A stretch of DNA of 58,831 nucleotides from positions 1-58,831 of the forward strand of contig NZ_BDBF01000052.1 in assembly GCF_001612845.1 (NCBI RefSeq). The letters are read 5' to 3'. Position 1 is the first letter of the stretch; each line of letters begins with the position of its first letter. This document shows, piece after piece, positions 17,112 through 25,212 of the stretch. The position numbers and the translations under genes are program-made. A model generated the notes under the pieces. It was not told the origin of the DNA. It made no database searches and saw nothing but the letters and a program-made list of their open reading frames with translations. The stretch comes from Nocardia elegans NBRC 108235. GTDB taxonomy: Bacteria; Actinomycetota; Actinomycetes; Mycobacteriales; Mycobacteriaceae.

Positions 17112-17820
17112 TCAGGATCCGATCAACGCGTATATCGACGCCGGTGATCCCGACCCGCCCTCGGTGACGAATCCGCCCACGACGACGGTGAAGTCCCGAT
17201 CCGGCAGTTCCCCCAGGTGGGCGAGGATTTCGAGGCTGAGGCGGTGTTCGCGGTACAACAGCTTCGATACCTGATAGCTGTCGTCGGTGCCGATATCGGG
17301 GCTGAAGGCGTCGGTGCCGAGGGCGCCGCGCCGGCCGAGTACGCCGTGGTCGAGCAGCCAATGCACCGCCGCCACCGAAAAAACCGGGGTGATGCATGCG
17401 GCCCTGCGCATCGACCGACGCGAATTCGGCGGTACCCCAGTATCTTTCCCAGCCGGTGCGCAGGAGGACAGCGGCCTCGGCGGGGAAGGGGCCGTGCCGT
17501 TGCTGCCATTCGAGCAGATCGTCGACCGTCACCGCGTAATCGCGATCGCCTTCGGCCCGCGCGCTGATATCGATCCGGACGCCGGGCAGGACGAAATCCT
17601 CGGGGTCGAGCCGATCGGCCGTCGCCGCACCGGCGGTGAAGTGGGCCGGTGCGCCCCAATGGGTTCCGGTGTGTTCGCCGACGGTAACCGCTTGCAGGTG
17701 GAAGCCGTGGTCGTCGAGTGTGGCGACGGTGTCGATCCGCGGCGCGGGATCGCCGGGGAACACCGATACGACCGCGGCGGACAGTGGATGCGACAGGTTC
17801 CGCACGCCCGAATACGTCAT
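17112..17820 (-). pseudogene. Cyclase-family metal-dependent hydrolase (kynurenine formamidase-like), frameshifted
   Basis: The frame starts at the ATG at 17820 (GGGAGG 7 nt upstream) and runs through RNLSHPL and EHTGTHWGAPAHF, the metal-binding HxGTHxxxPxHF motif with Gly where Asp is usual. At a run of six A (17378-17383; T on the coding strand) it slips: before the run it reads MHHPGF, and the continuation (SVAAVHWLLDHGVLG to the stop at 17112) is in another frame. Joining the two gives a full-length protein of about 235 aa. One extra base in the homopolymer explains it: a sequencing error, a real null allele, or slippage. It lies 103 bp after the CYP107-like gene on the same strand. Confidence 0.75.
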
Positions 17821-17923
17821 CGGTTCGCCTCCCGGTGTGGCACTGCCCTGTCCTACGCCGCCCGCACGAGATCCCACAGTAGGCGGTTCCGCGCCGACAA
17901 GCGCCGACGCGGAACCGGCCGAA

Positions 17924-19141
17924 CTATCGCAGGTATACCGGAACCGAGATGTGCCCGTTGGAGATGAAACTGCCCAGCGGCTTCAGTTCGGACGGATCGA
18001 CCGCGAGCCGCAGATCCGGGAAGCGTTCGAAGAGCGCCGGCAGCGCGATCGAGGCCTCCATCCGGGCCAGGGGAGCACCCAGGCAGTGGTGCGCACCGTG
18101 GCCGAAGGCGAGGTGCTCCTTGTTCGCCCGATGGACGTCGAACTCGGCGGTCGTCTCGCCGTGCACCTTCGGATCGCGGCACGCCGCACCGTAGGAGGCG
18201 AGAATCGCCTCACCCTTCGGAATCCGGATCTCGCCGACCTCGATGTCCTCGACGGCATAGCGCAGCGGCAGATGCGCGACCGGCGCCTGGTAGCGCAGCG
18301 TCTCCTCCACCAGCTCCGCCCACGGCACCCCGCCCTCGACCACATCGGCGCGCTGCTCCGGGTGAGTGAGCAGTGCCACGATGGCCTGATCGATCAGGTT
18401 GAGCGTGGTCTCGTGACCGGCGTTGATCACCAGCATCAGGGTGTCGACGAGTTCGGTCTCCGAGAGCTGGGCGCCGTCCTCGTTGCGGGTCGCGATCAGC
18501 ACACTGGTGATGTCGTCGCCCGGGTTCTCCCGGCGGAACGCCACCAATTCACCGATCAGCCGGCCCATTTCGATGAAGTTCGCCTGCGCCTGCTCCGGTG
18601 TGAACGAGGTGTCGAAGAAGCCGTCGACACAGGCGTGGATGGCCGAGTCCAGATGATCGGGCACCCCCAGCAGTTCGCTGATCACTCGGATCGGCACCGG
18701 ATAGGCGTAGTTCGGGCGCAGGTCCACGACCTCCCCGGGCGCGGTCGCGCTCAACCGCTCGAGCAGATCCGCCACGATCGCCTCGATCCGCGGGCGCATC
18801 GCGGTGGTGCGGCGGTGCGTGAACGCCGGCGCGACCAGTTTGCGCAGTCGCCGATGCTCGGTGCCGTAGGCGGTGAACATGTTCTGCGCCGCCACCCACG
18901 GTTGCAGCGGCCACGACTCGTTGATGTCACCGTTGATATAGGCCGACCAGTGCCGGCGGGGATCCTTGGACACGCGCGGATCCGACAGCAGATTCTTCAA
19001 AACGACCGCATCGGTCACCGACCACGCCGGCACCCCGCCCGGCAACTCCACCAGCGCCACGGGACCACGTTCCCGGATGCGCTCGTTCTCGGCGTGGATA
19101 TCGGCGCCGGTCAGATCGAGCACCAGTGGTTCCTGCTTCAT
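17924..19141 (-). CDS. Cytochrome P450, CYP107-like
   Basis: 405 aa, normal length for a soluble bacterial class I P450; AAGGAG lies 6 nt before the start. I-helix AGHETT at 241-246 (acid-alcohol pair intact), ExxR at Glu280-Arg283, haem loop FGHGAHHCLG with Cys353. All canonical residues are present, so it should be catalytically competent with ferredoxin partners encoded elsewhere. It starts 10 bp after the stop of the CYP157-like gene, so the two are one operon, with the cyclase-family gene following. Confidence 0.93.
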   Translation of the reverse strand: MKQEPLVLDLTGADIHAENERIRERGPVALVELPGGVPAWSVTDAVVLKNLLSDPRVSKDPRRHWSAYINGDINESWPLQPWVAAQNMFTAYGTEHRRLRKLVAPAFTHRRTTAMRPRIEAIVADLLERLSATAPGEVVDLRPNYAYPVPIRVISELLGVPDHLDSAIHACVDGFFDTSFTPEQAQANFIEMGRLIGELVAFRRENPGDDITSVLIATRNEDGAQLSETELVDTLMLVINAGHETTLNLIDQAIVALLTHPEQRADVVEGGVPWAELVEETLRYQAPVAHLPLRYAVEDIEVGEIRIPKGEAILASYGAACRDPKVHGETTAEFDVHRANKEHLAFGHGAHHCLGAPLARMEASIALPALFERFPDLRLAVDPSELKPLGSFISNGHISVPVYLR

Positions 19142-19151
19142 CGGAAGCTCC

Positions 19152-20432
19152 TTACAGCAAATTCAACGGAGGAGATGCGGGGAAGGTGACCGGTAGCGCT
19201 GCCATCGCACGGTGGAACGGGCCGGGGCGCCAGGTGATTTCGCTCGGCTCGATGGCCAGGCGCATCTCCGGCAGCGCGTCGAGCAGCTGGTCGATCGCGT
19301 CCTGCACCACCAGGTAGGCCACCGAACGGGCCGGGCAGGCGTGCGGTCCGGCGCTCCAGGCCAGATGCGAGCGGTTGCCGGTGCGGTCGCCGCCGGCGAT
19401 GACCGGATCGTTGTTGCACGCGGACAGGCTGATGACCACCGGCTGATGCGCGGGCAGCCAGGCGTTGTCGATCAGGATGGGCTGGCGCGGATAGCTGATC
19501 GAGAAGTTCGCCATCGGCGGATCCTTGAACAACACCTCGTCCAGCGCGTCGCGGGTGGAGAGGCTGCCGCCGAGCATGCCGCCGCCGAACCGGTCGTCGG
19601 TGATCATCAGCAGCAGGGTGTTGGCGATCAGGTTCTGCTGGGGCTCGATGCCGGCGCCGTAGAAGCTGATCAGGTTGTAGAGCATCTCCTCGTCGCTGAG
19701 GTTGGCCGGGTGGTGGGCCAGCCGCGAGGTGACGTCGTCGCCGGGTTCGGCGCGACGCAGGTGGATCAGCTCCATCAGCGCCTGGCTCAGATGTTCCATA
19801 CCCCAGGCCGCGTTCACGGTGTCGAACAGCGCCGCCATACCGGTGGCCACTCGCTGACCCAGCTCGGCCGAACATCCCACCATGCGATTCAGCGATTCGA
19901 AGACCAGCGGGAAGGCATACTGCGACACCAGATCCGCCGATCCTGCCTCACAGAAGCTGTTGATCAGCGGGATCGCGATCTTCTCCACCGTGCTGTGCAG
20001 CGCGTGCAGGTCGATGCCGTCGACGGCCGCCGTATAGGCCTGCCGGTAGCGCAGGTGGACGTTGCCCGCGTTGCGCAGCGCGTTCGGATACCACTGCATC
20101 ATCGGCCGCACCGGGCAGTCCTCGGGAATCGTGTCCTGCCACGCCCGCGGGTCGGCGGGGAAGTGCTCGGGATCGTTGAGGATCCGCAACGCGGTGTGGT
20201 AGCCGATCACCAGCGTGGCCGGGACGCCGGGGGACAGCTCGATCGGGACCAGCGAACCGTAGCGCCGGCGCATCTCCCGATACGTGCCGTGTGGATCGGC
20301 GGCGAATTCCGGTGTGTCCAGCAGGATCCGGGGGCCGTCGGTGTCGACCGGGGAGCCCATGTGCTGGACCGGGCAGGTGGCGGGACCGCCCGCGCCGGGC
20401 AGTGCGGACAGTGCAGAACGTGGTGTGGTCAA
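19152..20432 (-). CDS. CYP157-like cytochrome P450 lacking canonical ExxR
   Basis: 426 aa from a TTG at 20432, selected because GGAG lies 9 nt upstream; longer starts in the same frame have no support. The haem loop is WSAGPHACP with Cys366. The K-helix motif reads Glu299-Val-Leu-Phe302, so the Arg of ExxR is absent, and the I-helix reads YGAGIEPQ without the usual Thr. Both features, and DEVLFKDPPMANFS, recall the CYP157 family of streptomycetes, known for an aberrant ExxR and often found in conservons. No conservon genes are in this window. Translationally close (10 bp) to the CYP107-like gene, suggesting joint function. Whether it is an oxygenase or a haem-binding partner is open. Confidence 0.85.
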   Translation of the reverse strand: MTTPRSALSALPGAGGPATCPVQHMGSPVDTDGPRILLDTPEFAADPHGTYREMRRRYGSLVPIELSPGVPATLVIGYHTALRILNDPEHFPADPRAWQDTIPEDCPVRPMMQWYPNALRNAGNVHLRYRQAYTAAVDGIDLHALHSTVEKIAIPLINSFCEAGSADLVSQYAFPLVFESLNRMVGCSAELGQRVATGMAALFDTVNAAWGMEHLSQALMELIHLRRAEPGDDVTSRLAHHPANLSDEEMLYNLISFYGAGIEPQQNLIANTLLLMITDDRFGGGMLGGSLSTRDALDEVLFKDPPMANFSISYPRQPILIDNAWLPAHQPVVISLSACNNDPVIAGGDRTGNRSHLAWSAGPHACPARSVAYLVVQDAIDQLLDALPEMRLAIEPSEITWRPGPFHRAMAALPVTFPASPPLNLL

Positions 20433-20480
20433 AAGATGTGACTCCAGAGAATGAACTGTCGAGCGCGACGAAGAATTCCG

Positions 20481-20516
20481 CTGTCGGTATGGTCCTACCT
20501 GTCGGTATGGTCCTAC
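20481..20516. repeat. Perfect 18-bp tandem repeat in the P450 promoter region
   Basis: CTGTCGGTATGGTCCTAC is repeated head-to-tail at 20481-20498 and 20499-20516. Its GTCCTAC end recurs inverted as GTAGGAC at 20536-20542. This sits 50-110 bp upstream of the CYP157-like start, in the 315-bp gap 20433-20747. The array looks like a multi-site operator. The rest of the gap shows no gene. Confidence 0.75.
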
Positions 20517-20747
20517 AGCGTCACCCCACATCTGTTGTAGGACAAGAGGCTTGGTTAGCCGCCCGGCCGGACATCCGTAACCGGACTGTCGACCAGGGTA
20601 GCAGGAACGTGCCGAACTCTCTGTCCGTCTTCCACTCTCGGTTCGCCGGGGCGGACCGGGCCGGTGAACCACGGTGAAACACCTTGTGAGCGGGCATATT
20701 CACACCGGTTCCTCCGAACTGTCGGTGCGATGTGCTTGCATACCAGC

Positions 20748-21260
20748 ATGACGAGCACCGATCTGCTGGTAGACGCCTTCGGGCGGATCAAGGAGAACGT
20801 GCACGGCGCGGTCGCCGGGCTCACCCAGGAGGAACTGGCCGCGCGGCTGGATCCGGGGGCCAATTCCATCGCCTGGCTGATCTGGCATCTGACCCGCGTG
20901 CAGGACGACCATGTCGCCGACGTGGCCGGCGCCGAACAGGTGTGGACGGCGGCCGGCTGGGCTCGCCGCTTCGATCTGCCCTTCGACGAGTCCGCGACCG
21001 GATACGGCGATGGTCCGGACGCGGTGGCGGCCCTCGACGGGGTCCCGGCCGAGTCGCTGCTGGGCTATCACGACGCCGTCCACGACCGCACCGTCGAGTA
21101 CGTCCGCACCCTCACCGACGCCGACCTGCCGCGGATCGTCGACACCCGCTGGGATCCGCCGGTGACCCTCGGCGTGCGGCTGATCAGCGTGGTCGACGAC
21201 GATATCCAGCATTCCGGGCAGGCGGCGTTCATCCGCGGGGTGCTGCTGCGCCGTCGCTAA
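20748..21260 (+). CDS. DinB-like / DUF664 four-helix protein
   Basis: 170 aa. The four-helix DinB/YfiT fold with a metal-triad pattern: SIAWLIWHLTRVQDDHVADV supplies the first His, and DDDIQHSGQAAFIRGVL the last. Family members are mycothiol-, bacillithiol- or glutathione-dependent S-transferases or have no known role. The ATG at 20748 gives the usual N-terminus. The 3' end overlaps the convergent GT-P450 fusion gene by 4 nt. It could be a mycothiol-dependent step in the surrounding pathway, but that is only positional. Confidence 0.8.
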   Translation: MTSTDLLVDAFGRIKENVHGAVAGLTQEELAARLDPGANSIAWLIWHLTRVQDDHVADVAGAEQVWTAAGWARRFDLPFDESATGYGDGPDAVAALDGVPAESLLGYHDAVHDRTVEYVRTLTDADLPRIVDTRWDPPVTLGVRLISVVDDDIQHSGQAAFIRGVLLRRR

Positions 21261-23869
21261 CGCCGGTGCAGGGTCACCGGAATCGCGGAGGGTGAGAGGA
21301 CGAAGTCGCGGTTCGAGGCCCGCACGATGTAGGCCGGATCCGGCTCGGGTCGCCACCGGGCCAGCAGCGCCGCCGAGGCGAGCGTGATCTCCAGCAGCGC
21401 GAAATGATCGCCCAGGCAGCGCCGGCGACCGACGCCGAAGGACAGGTTCGCCTGCTTGTCGATCTCGCCGGTGCGGTCCGGCGACCAGCGGTCGGGATCG
21501 AAGGCCTCGGGATTCGGGAAGTGGCGCGGGTCGTGCTGGACCAGATACGGGCTGAACATGATGGCGGTGCCGTCGGGAATGGTGAGTCCACCGACGGTCA
21601 CCGGCCCCGACGCGTTACCGGCGCTGATCCACGGCCCCCAGAACCGAAGAGTTTCCGAGACAACCTGTTTCAGGTAGGTGAGCTCGGCGATATGCTCCGC
21701 ACGCACCGGGCCGGCGCCCACCACTTCGTCGAGCTCGGCTCGTATCCGCTCGGCGATATCGGGGCGCCGCATCACCTCGTGCCACAGCCAGCCGGTGAGC
21801 GAGGCCATCGACCCGACCCCACCGGCCAGCATCAGGATGGCCTCGTCGATGATGTGCTCGTCCGACAGTCGCGCGCCGGTCTCGGGATCGGTATGGCGGA
21901 TCAACGCCGACACCACGTCGTTGAAATCCTCGTCGCGGCGGCGGTACTCGGCGATCGCGGCGCCGATCGCGGCACGCAGATGGTGTGCCTTGCGCTGCCA
22001 GCGTCGATTCGCGATCACCCGGAGGCGGCGGATCTGCGGCGGCAGCGCGGTGCGCAGAATGACCTGGCTCAGCAGCCACGGCACGTTGTCGCGAATCCGG
22101 CGGCGGGCCGTCTCGCTGAATTCGGCGGTGAACAGCGTCGAGGACACCGTGTCGAGGATCAGTCCGTGCGCCTCGTCCATCAGGTCGACCCGGCCACCGG
22201 CGGGCAGTGCGGCCGACCAGGTATCGGCCAATCCGGCCGCGGTGACCGTATATTCGGCGAGCCGGCTCTGCCGTAGCGCGGGCGCGATCATGCGCCGGCG
22301 CAGTTTGTGTTCGGCGCCGCGCAGCACGTTCACCGAACCGCCCGCCACATCGGCGATCGCTTCCCGCAGGTCGTCGCGATTCAGTTCCGCGTCGCCGAGG
22401 CCGACCTCGCGCACCAGCTCCGGAGTGGTGAGCACATAGCCGGTCTTGCGGCCGAACCGGATGCGCACGATCGGGCCGAGGTCGGCGAGCGAGGTCACGA
22501 AACCCGGTGCGTCGCGCAGCGCGCGCAGGCTGTGGCCGATCAACGGCAGGGCGCCGGGCGCGGTGGGGACATCGGAGAGTCGTCGCGGCACCGGCGGCTG
22601 CGCGGCGGGCTCGGTATCGGCCCGTGCCTGCCGGTAGACCTCGACGATCGCGTCGATGCGGCCGGACTGTCGCACCGAATCCCGATACCCGGCCATCTCG
22701 GCACGCATCGCGAGCAGCTCGGCGCGATCTGTCGCCAGCCGGGCGATCACATCCGCCAGGGCCGCGGGAGAGGCGTCGTCGGCGCGCAGACCGCCGCCCG
22801 CCGGGATGGATTCGGCCAGGTCCGGATCGCAGTACAGCACGGGCAGCCCGGTGGCGATCGCCTCCAGAAGCACCATGCCTTGGGTGTCGAAACCCCACGA
22901 CGGAAACAGCAGGGCGTCCGCGGCGGCCATGGCGTCGAGGCATTGCTCCTGAGAAACCCTGCCGTGCAGCGTGATTCGGTCCGCGAGGCCGTGTTCGGCG
23001 ACAACCGCGGCGGCGCGATCGAACAGTTCACCCTCGCCGTACACGTCGAGGGTGCAGTCCGGGACGCGGCGCACCGCGTCGATCGATTCGAGCAGTCGCT
23101 TCTCCGCGGAGAGCCGGCCGCACCAGATCAACCGCAGCGGGCCGTCGGCGTCGCGCTCGACCGCGCACCGGATGTCGACGAGTGCGTCGTCGACGCCGTT
23201 GGACACGACCCGGATCGGCCGGGTGAGGCCGTGGTCGAGCAGCAGGTCGGCGAAATGGCGGGTCGGTGCGATGACCCGGTCGGCGGCCTGCCCCTGACCC
23301 ACGATGGTGTGCCACGCATGGCGGGCGGCCCGGCTCTGCGCGCCACGCGGCATCCGTGCGGGGTGGTTGACGAAGCGGCCGTGCAGGATTCGCAGCGCCA
23401 GCGCGGAGAGGTAGGGCGCCGGTGCGGTGTGCTCGATGAAGGCGTCGTCGCGGCTCTGCGCGGTGTGCACGAGCGGAATCCGGTGCCGCCGTGCGGCTTT
23501 CATTCCCGAGATCGCGACCCCGTAGGTGGTGTGGGTGTGGACCAGATCGACCGGGCCGCGAGCGGCGAAGGCGGCATCGATCAGTGCGGCGTTGCGTGCG
23601 GTGGGCAGCACCATCGGGAAGCCGTTCACCACCGCGCCGGCCAGCGGAGCCAGTTCGATCACCCCGTCGTCGGCTTCCGTAGCCGGCGACGGGGTGCCCG
23701 ACAGCGGCGCCACGAACAGTGTCACCCGGTGCCCGGCGCGTTCGAGGCCGCGGCGCAGTGCCGCCACCGCGGTCTGCACCCCGCCCAGCGTCGCCGGGTG
23801 ATAGTCCATGAACATGGCGATGTGCACGCCCGGCACGTTACCCACGCGCCCGGTTGTTCGATATCCCAT
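21257..23869 (-). CDS. GT4 glycosyltransferase-cytochrome P450 fusion protein
   Basis: 870 aa in one uninterrupted frame. Residues ~15-415 are a GT-B/GT4 glycosyltransferase: DYHPATLGGVQ acceptor loop, WCGRLSAEKRL at 249-259, and GFDTQGMVLLEA at 326-337, where the EX7E motif is Asp328...Glu336. A short Pro-rich linker (~420-438) leads into a complete P450 (~439-870): GALPLIGHSL entry, ExxR Glu739-Arg742, FDPDRW at 790-795, haem loop FGVGRRRCLG with Cys818. The I-helix reads AGGVGSMAS, lacking the acid-alcohol pair. Each half is full length for its family. ATG 23869 has GGGGA 4 nt upstream; GTG 23827 is an alternative that matches GT4 N-termini better. Divergent from the GT1 gene at 23935. The chain joins oxidation with glycosylation of presumably one scaffold. 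Confidence 0.9.
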   Translation of the reverse strand: MGYRTTGRVGNVPGVHIAMFMDYHPATLGGVQTAVAALRRGLERAGHRVTLFVAPLSGTPSPATEADDGVIELAPLAGAVVNGFPMVLPTARNAALIDAAFAARGPVDLVHTHTTYGVAISGMKAARRHRIPLVHTAQSRDDAFIEHTAPAPYLSALALRILHGRFVNHPARMPRGAQSRAARHAWHTIVGQGQAADRVIAPTRHFADLLLDHGLTRPIRVVSNGVDDALVDIRCAVERDADGPLRLIWCGRLSAEKRLLESIDAVRRVPDCTLDVYGEGELFDRAAAVVAEHGLADRITLHGRVSQEQCLDAMAAADALLFPSWGFDTQGMVLLEAIATGLPVLYCDPDLAESIPAGGGLRADDASPAALADVIARLATDRAELLAMRAEMAGYRDSVRQSGRIDAIVEVYRQARADTEPAAQPPVPRRLSDVPTAPGALPLIGHSLRALRDAPGFVTSLADLGPIVRIRFGRKTGYVLTTPELVREVGLGDAELNRDDLREAIADVAGGSVNVLRGAEHKLRRRMIAPALRQSRLAEYTVTAAGLADTWSAALPAGGRVDLMDEAHGLILDTVSSTLFTAEFSETARRRIRDNVPWLLSQVILRTALPPQIRRLRVIANRRWQRKAHHLRAAIGAAIAEYRRRDEDFNDVVSALIRHTDPETGARLSDEHIIDEAILMLAGGVGSMASLTGWLWHEVMRRPDIAERIRAELDEVVGAGPVRAEHIAELTYLKQVVSETLRFWGPWISAGNASGPVTVGGLTIPDGTAIMFSPYLVQHDPRHFPNPEAFDPDRWSPDRTGEIDKQANLSFGVGRRRCLGDHFALLEITLASAALLARWRPEPDPAYIVRASNRDFVLSPSAIPVTLHRR

Positions 23870-23934
23870 AGTGTCCCCATCGGGTTTCTCGGCCGAAAGT
23901 GTTGCGCTCTCGGGAAAAGGGGAGATAACTCGAC

Positions 23935-25212
23935 ATGAGAATCGCCATTCCGCTGACCGGCACTCGCGGCGACGTGCAACCGGTGCTGGCCCTGGGGCTG
24001 GAATTGCGGCGCCGCGGCCACGACGTGGTGCTGGGCGCGCCGCCGAATCTGGTCGATTTCGCCACCGCGGCCGGGCTCGCCGCGCGCGCCTGCGGGCCGG
24101 ATGTGCAGCAGCTCTACAGCTCGGAGGCAGGGCAGCGCGCCCTCGCCGCGGGCAATACGCTGCGGCTGATGCAGCTGGTCGCCCGGCAGATGGCCGACTA
24201 TGCCGATCGGATGAACCGCGAGGTGGTCGAGGTGTGCGCGGGCGCCGACCTGATCGTGGCCAGCACTGTCACCGAGGACCGCGCGTGCTCGGTCGCCGAG
24301 GCGATGGATGTGCCGCTGGTGAGCCTGCACTACTACCCGGCCCGGGCGAACGGGGCCTATCCGTTTCCGGGTGCGCTGCCGGCGAGTTGGGCGCCGCCCG
24401 CTCCGGTGAATCGCGTGACGTGGGCGGTGGCGGAGAACCTGCGGCGCATCGTGTTCATGCGCTATCTGAACGATCTGCGCGGCATGCTCGGGCTGCCGAA
24501 ATCGCGGGCGAGTATCGCGGCGGTGCTGGCACGGCGGCGGGTCCCCGAGGTGCAGATCTACGATCCGGCGCTGGTGCCCGGGCTGCCGGCGCAGTGGGAC
24601 GGCCGGCGCCCGTTCACCGGCTTCCTGACGCTGGATCAGCAGACCCGGCACGCGGTGGGCGAACTCGGCGACGACCACACCGACATCCTGTCCTGGGTGC
24701 GGGCAGGGGAGGCGCCGGTGTTCTTCGGATTCGGCAGTATGCCGATCAGCGATCCCGCCGCCGTCCTGGCCATGGTCGGTGAGGTGTCGCGGCGACTCGG
24801 GGTGCGAGCATTGGTGAGTGCGGGCTGGAGTGGTATGGAAACCGCTCGTACCCAGGGTGATTCGAGGGTGAAAGTGGTCGGCCCGTTCGCCTACGACCTC
24901 GTGTTCCCGCACTGCGCGGCCGCGGTGCATCACGGCGGGATAGGCACGTTGTTCGAAAGTCTGCGGGCCGGTCTGCCGACGCTGGTGTGTTCGGTGTCGT
25001 TCGAACAGCCGATGTGGGGCGGGCAGGTGGATCGGCTCGGGCTCGGCGCACACCTGCGTTTCACCGAACTCACCACCGAACGACTCGTTCGCGGCGTGAC
25101 CACGCTGCTGGAACCCGAACGTCGCGCCCGCGCAAGGCAATTCGCGGCTACCCTGCGCACCGAGGGCGCCGCCGCCCATGCCGCCGATATCGTCGAGGCG
25201 GCAGCCCGGTGA
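23935..25212 (+). CDS. GT1 (UGT/MGT-type) glycosyltransferase
   Basis: 425 aa. Typical GT1 layout: MRIAIPLTGTRGDVQPVLALG at the N-terminus, the acceptor-binding half to ~250, then the nucleotide-sugar half with FFGFGSMP and the signature VHHGGIGTLFESLRAGLP. The GDVQP start is typical of sterol, rhamnolipid and macrolide glycosyltransferases. It is divergent from the GT4-P450 fusion (65-bp shared promoter region) and overlaps the following permease by 4 nt (GTGA). It probably glycosylates the lipophilic product of the neighbouring P450s, which the permease then exports. Confidence 0.93.
   Translation: MRIAIPLTGTRGDVQPVLALGLELRRRGHDVVLGAPPNLVDFATAAGLAARACGPDVQQLYSSEAGQRALAAGNTLRLMQLVARQMADYADRMNREVVEVCAGADLIVASTVTEDRACSVAEAMDVPLVSLHYYPARANGAYPFPGALPASWAPPAPVNRVTWAVAENLRRIVFMRYLNDLRGMLGLPKSRASIAAVLARRRVPEVQIYDPALVPGLPAQWDGRRPFTGFLTLDQQTRHAVGELGDDHTDILSWVRAGEAPVFFGFGSMPISDPAAVLAMVGEVSRRLGVRALVSAGWSGMETARTQGDSRVKVVGPFAYDLVFPHCAAAVHHGGIGTLFESLRAGLPTLVCSVSFEQPMWGGQVDRLGLGAHLRFTELTTERLVRGVTTLLEPERRARARQFAATLRTEGAAAHAADIVEAAAR

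Noticed and set aside
17636..19189. 517-codon plus-strand open frame opposite the CYP107-like gene
   Set aside because: Antisense to an intact P450 with all motifs; the composition is shadow-like.
22307..23938. 543-codon plus-strand open frame opposite the GT4-P450 gene
   Set aside because: Antisense shadow of the fusion gene; no motifs and biased composition.
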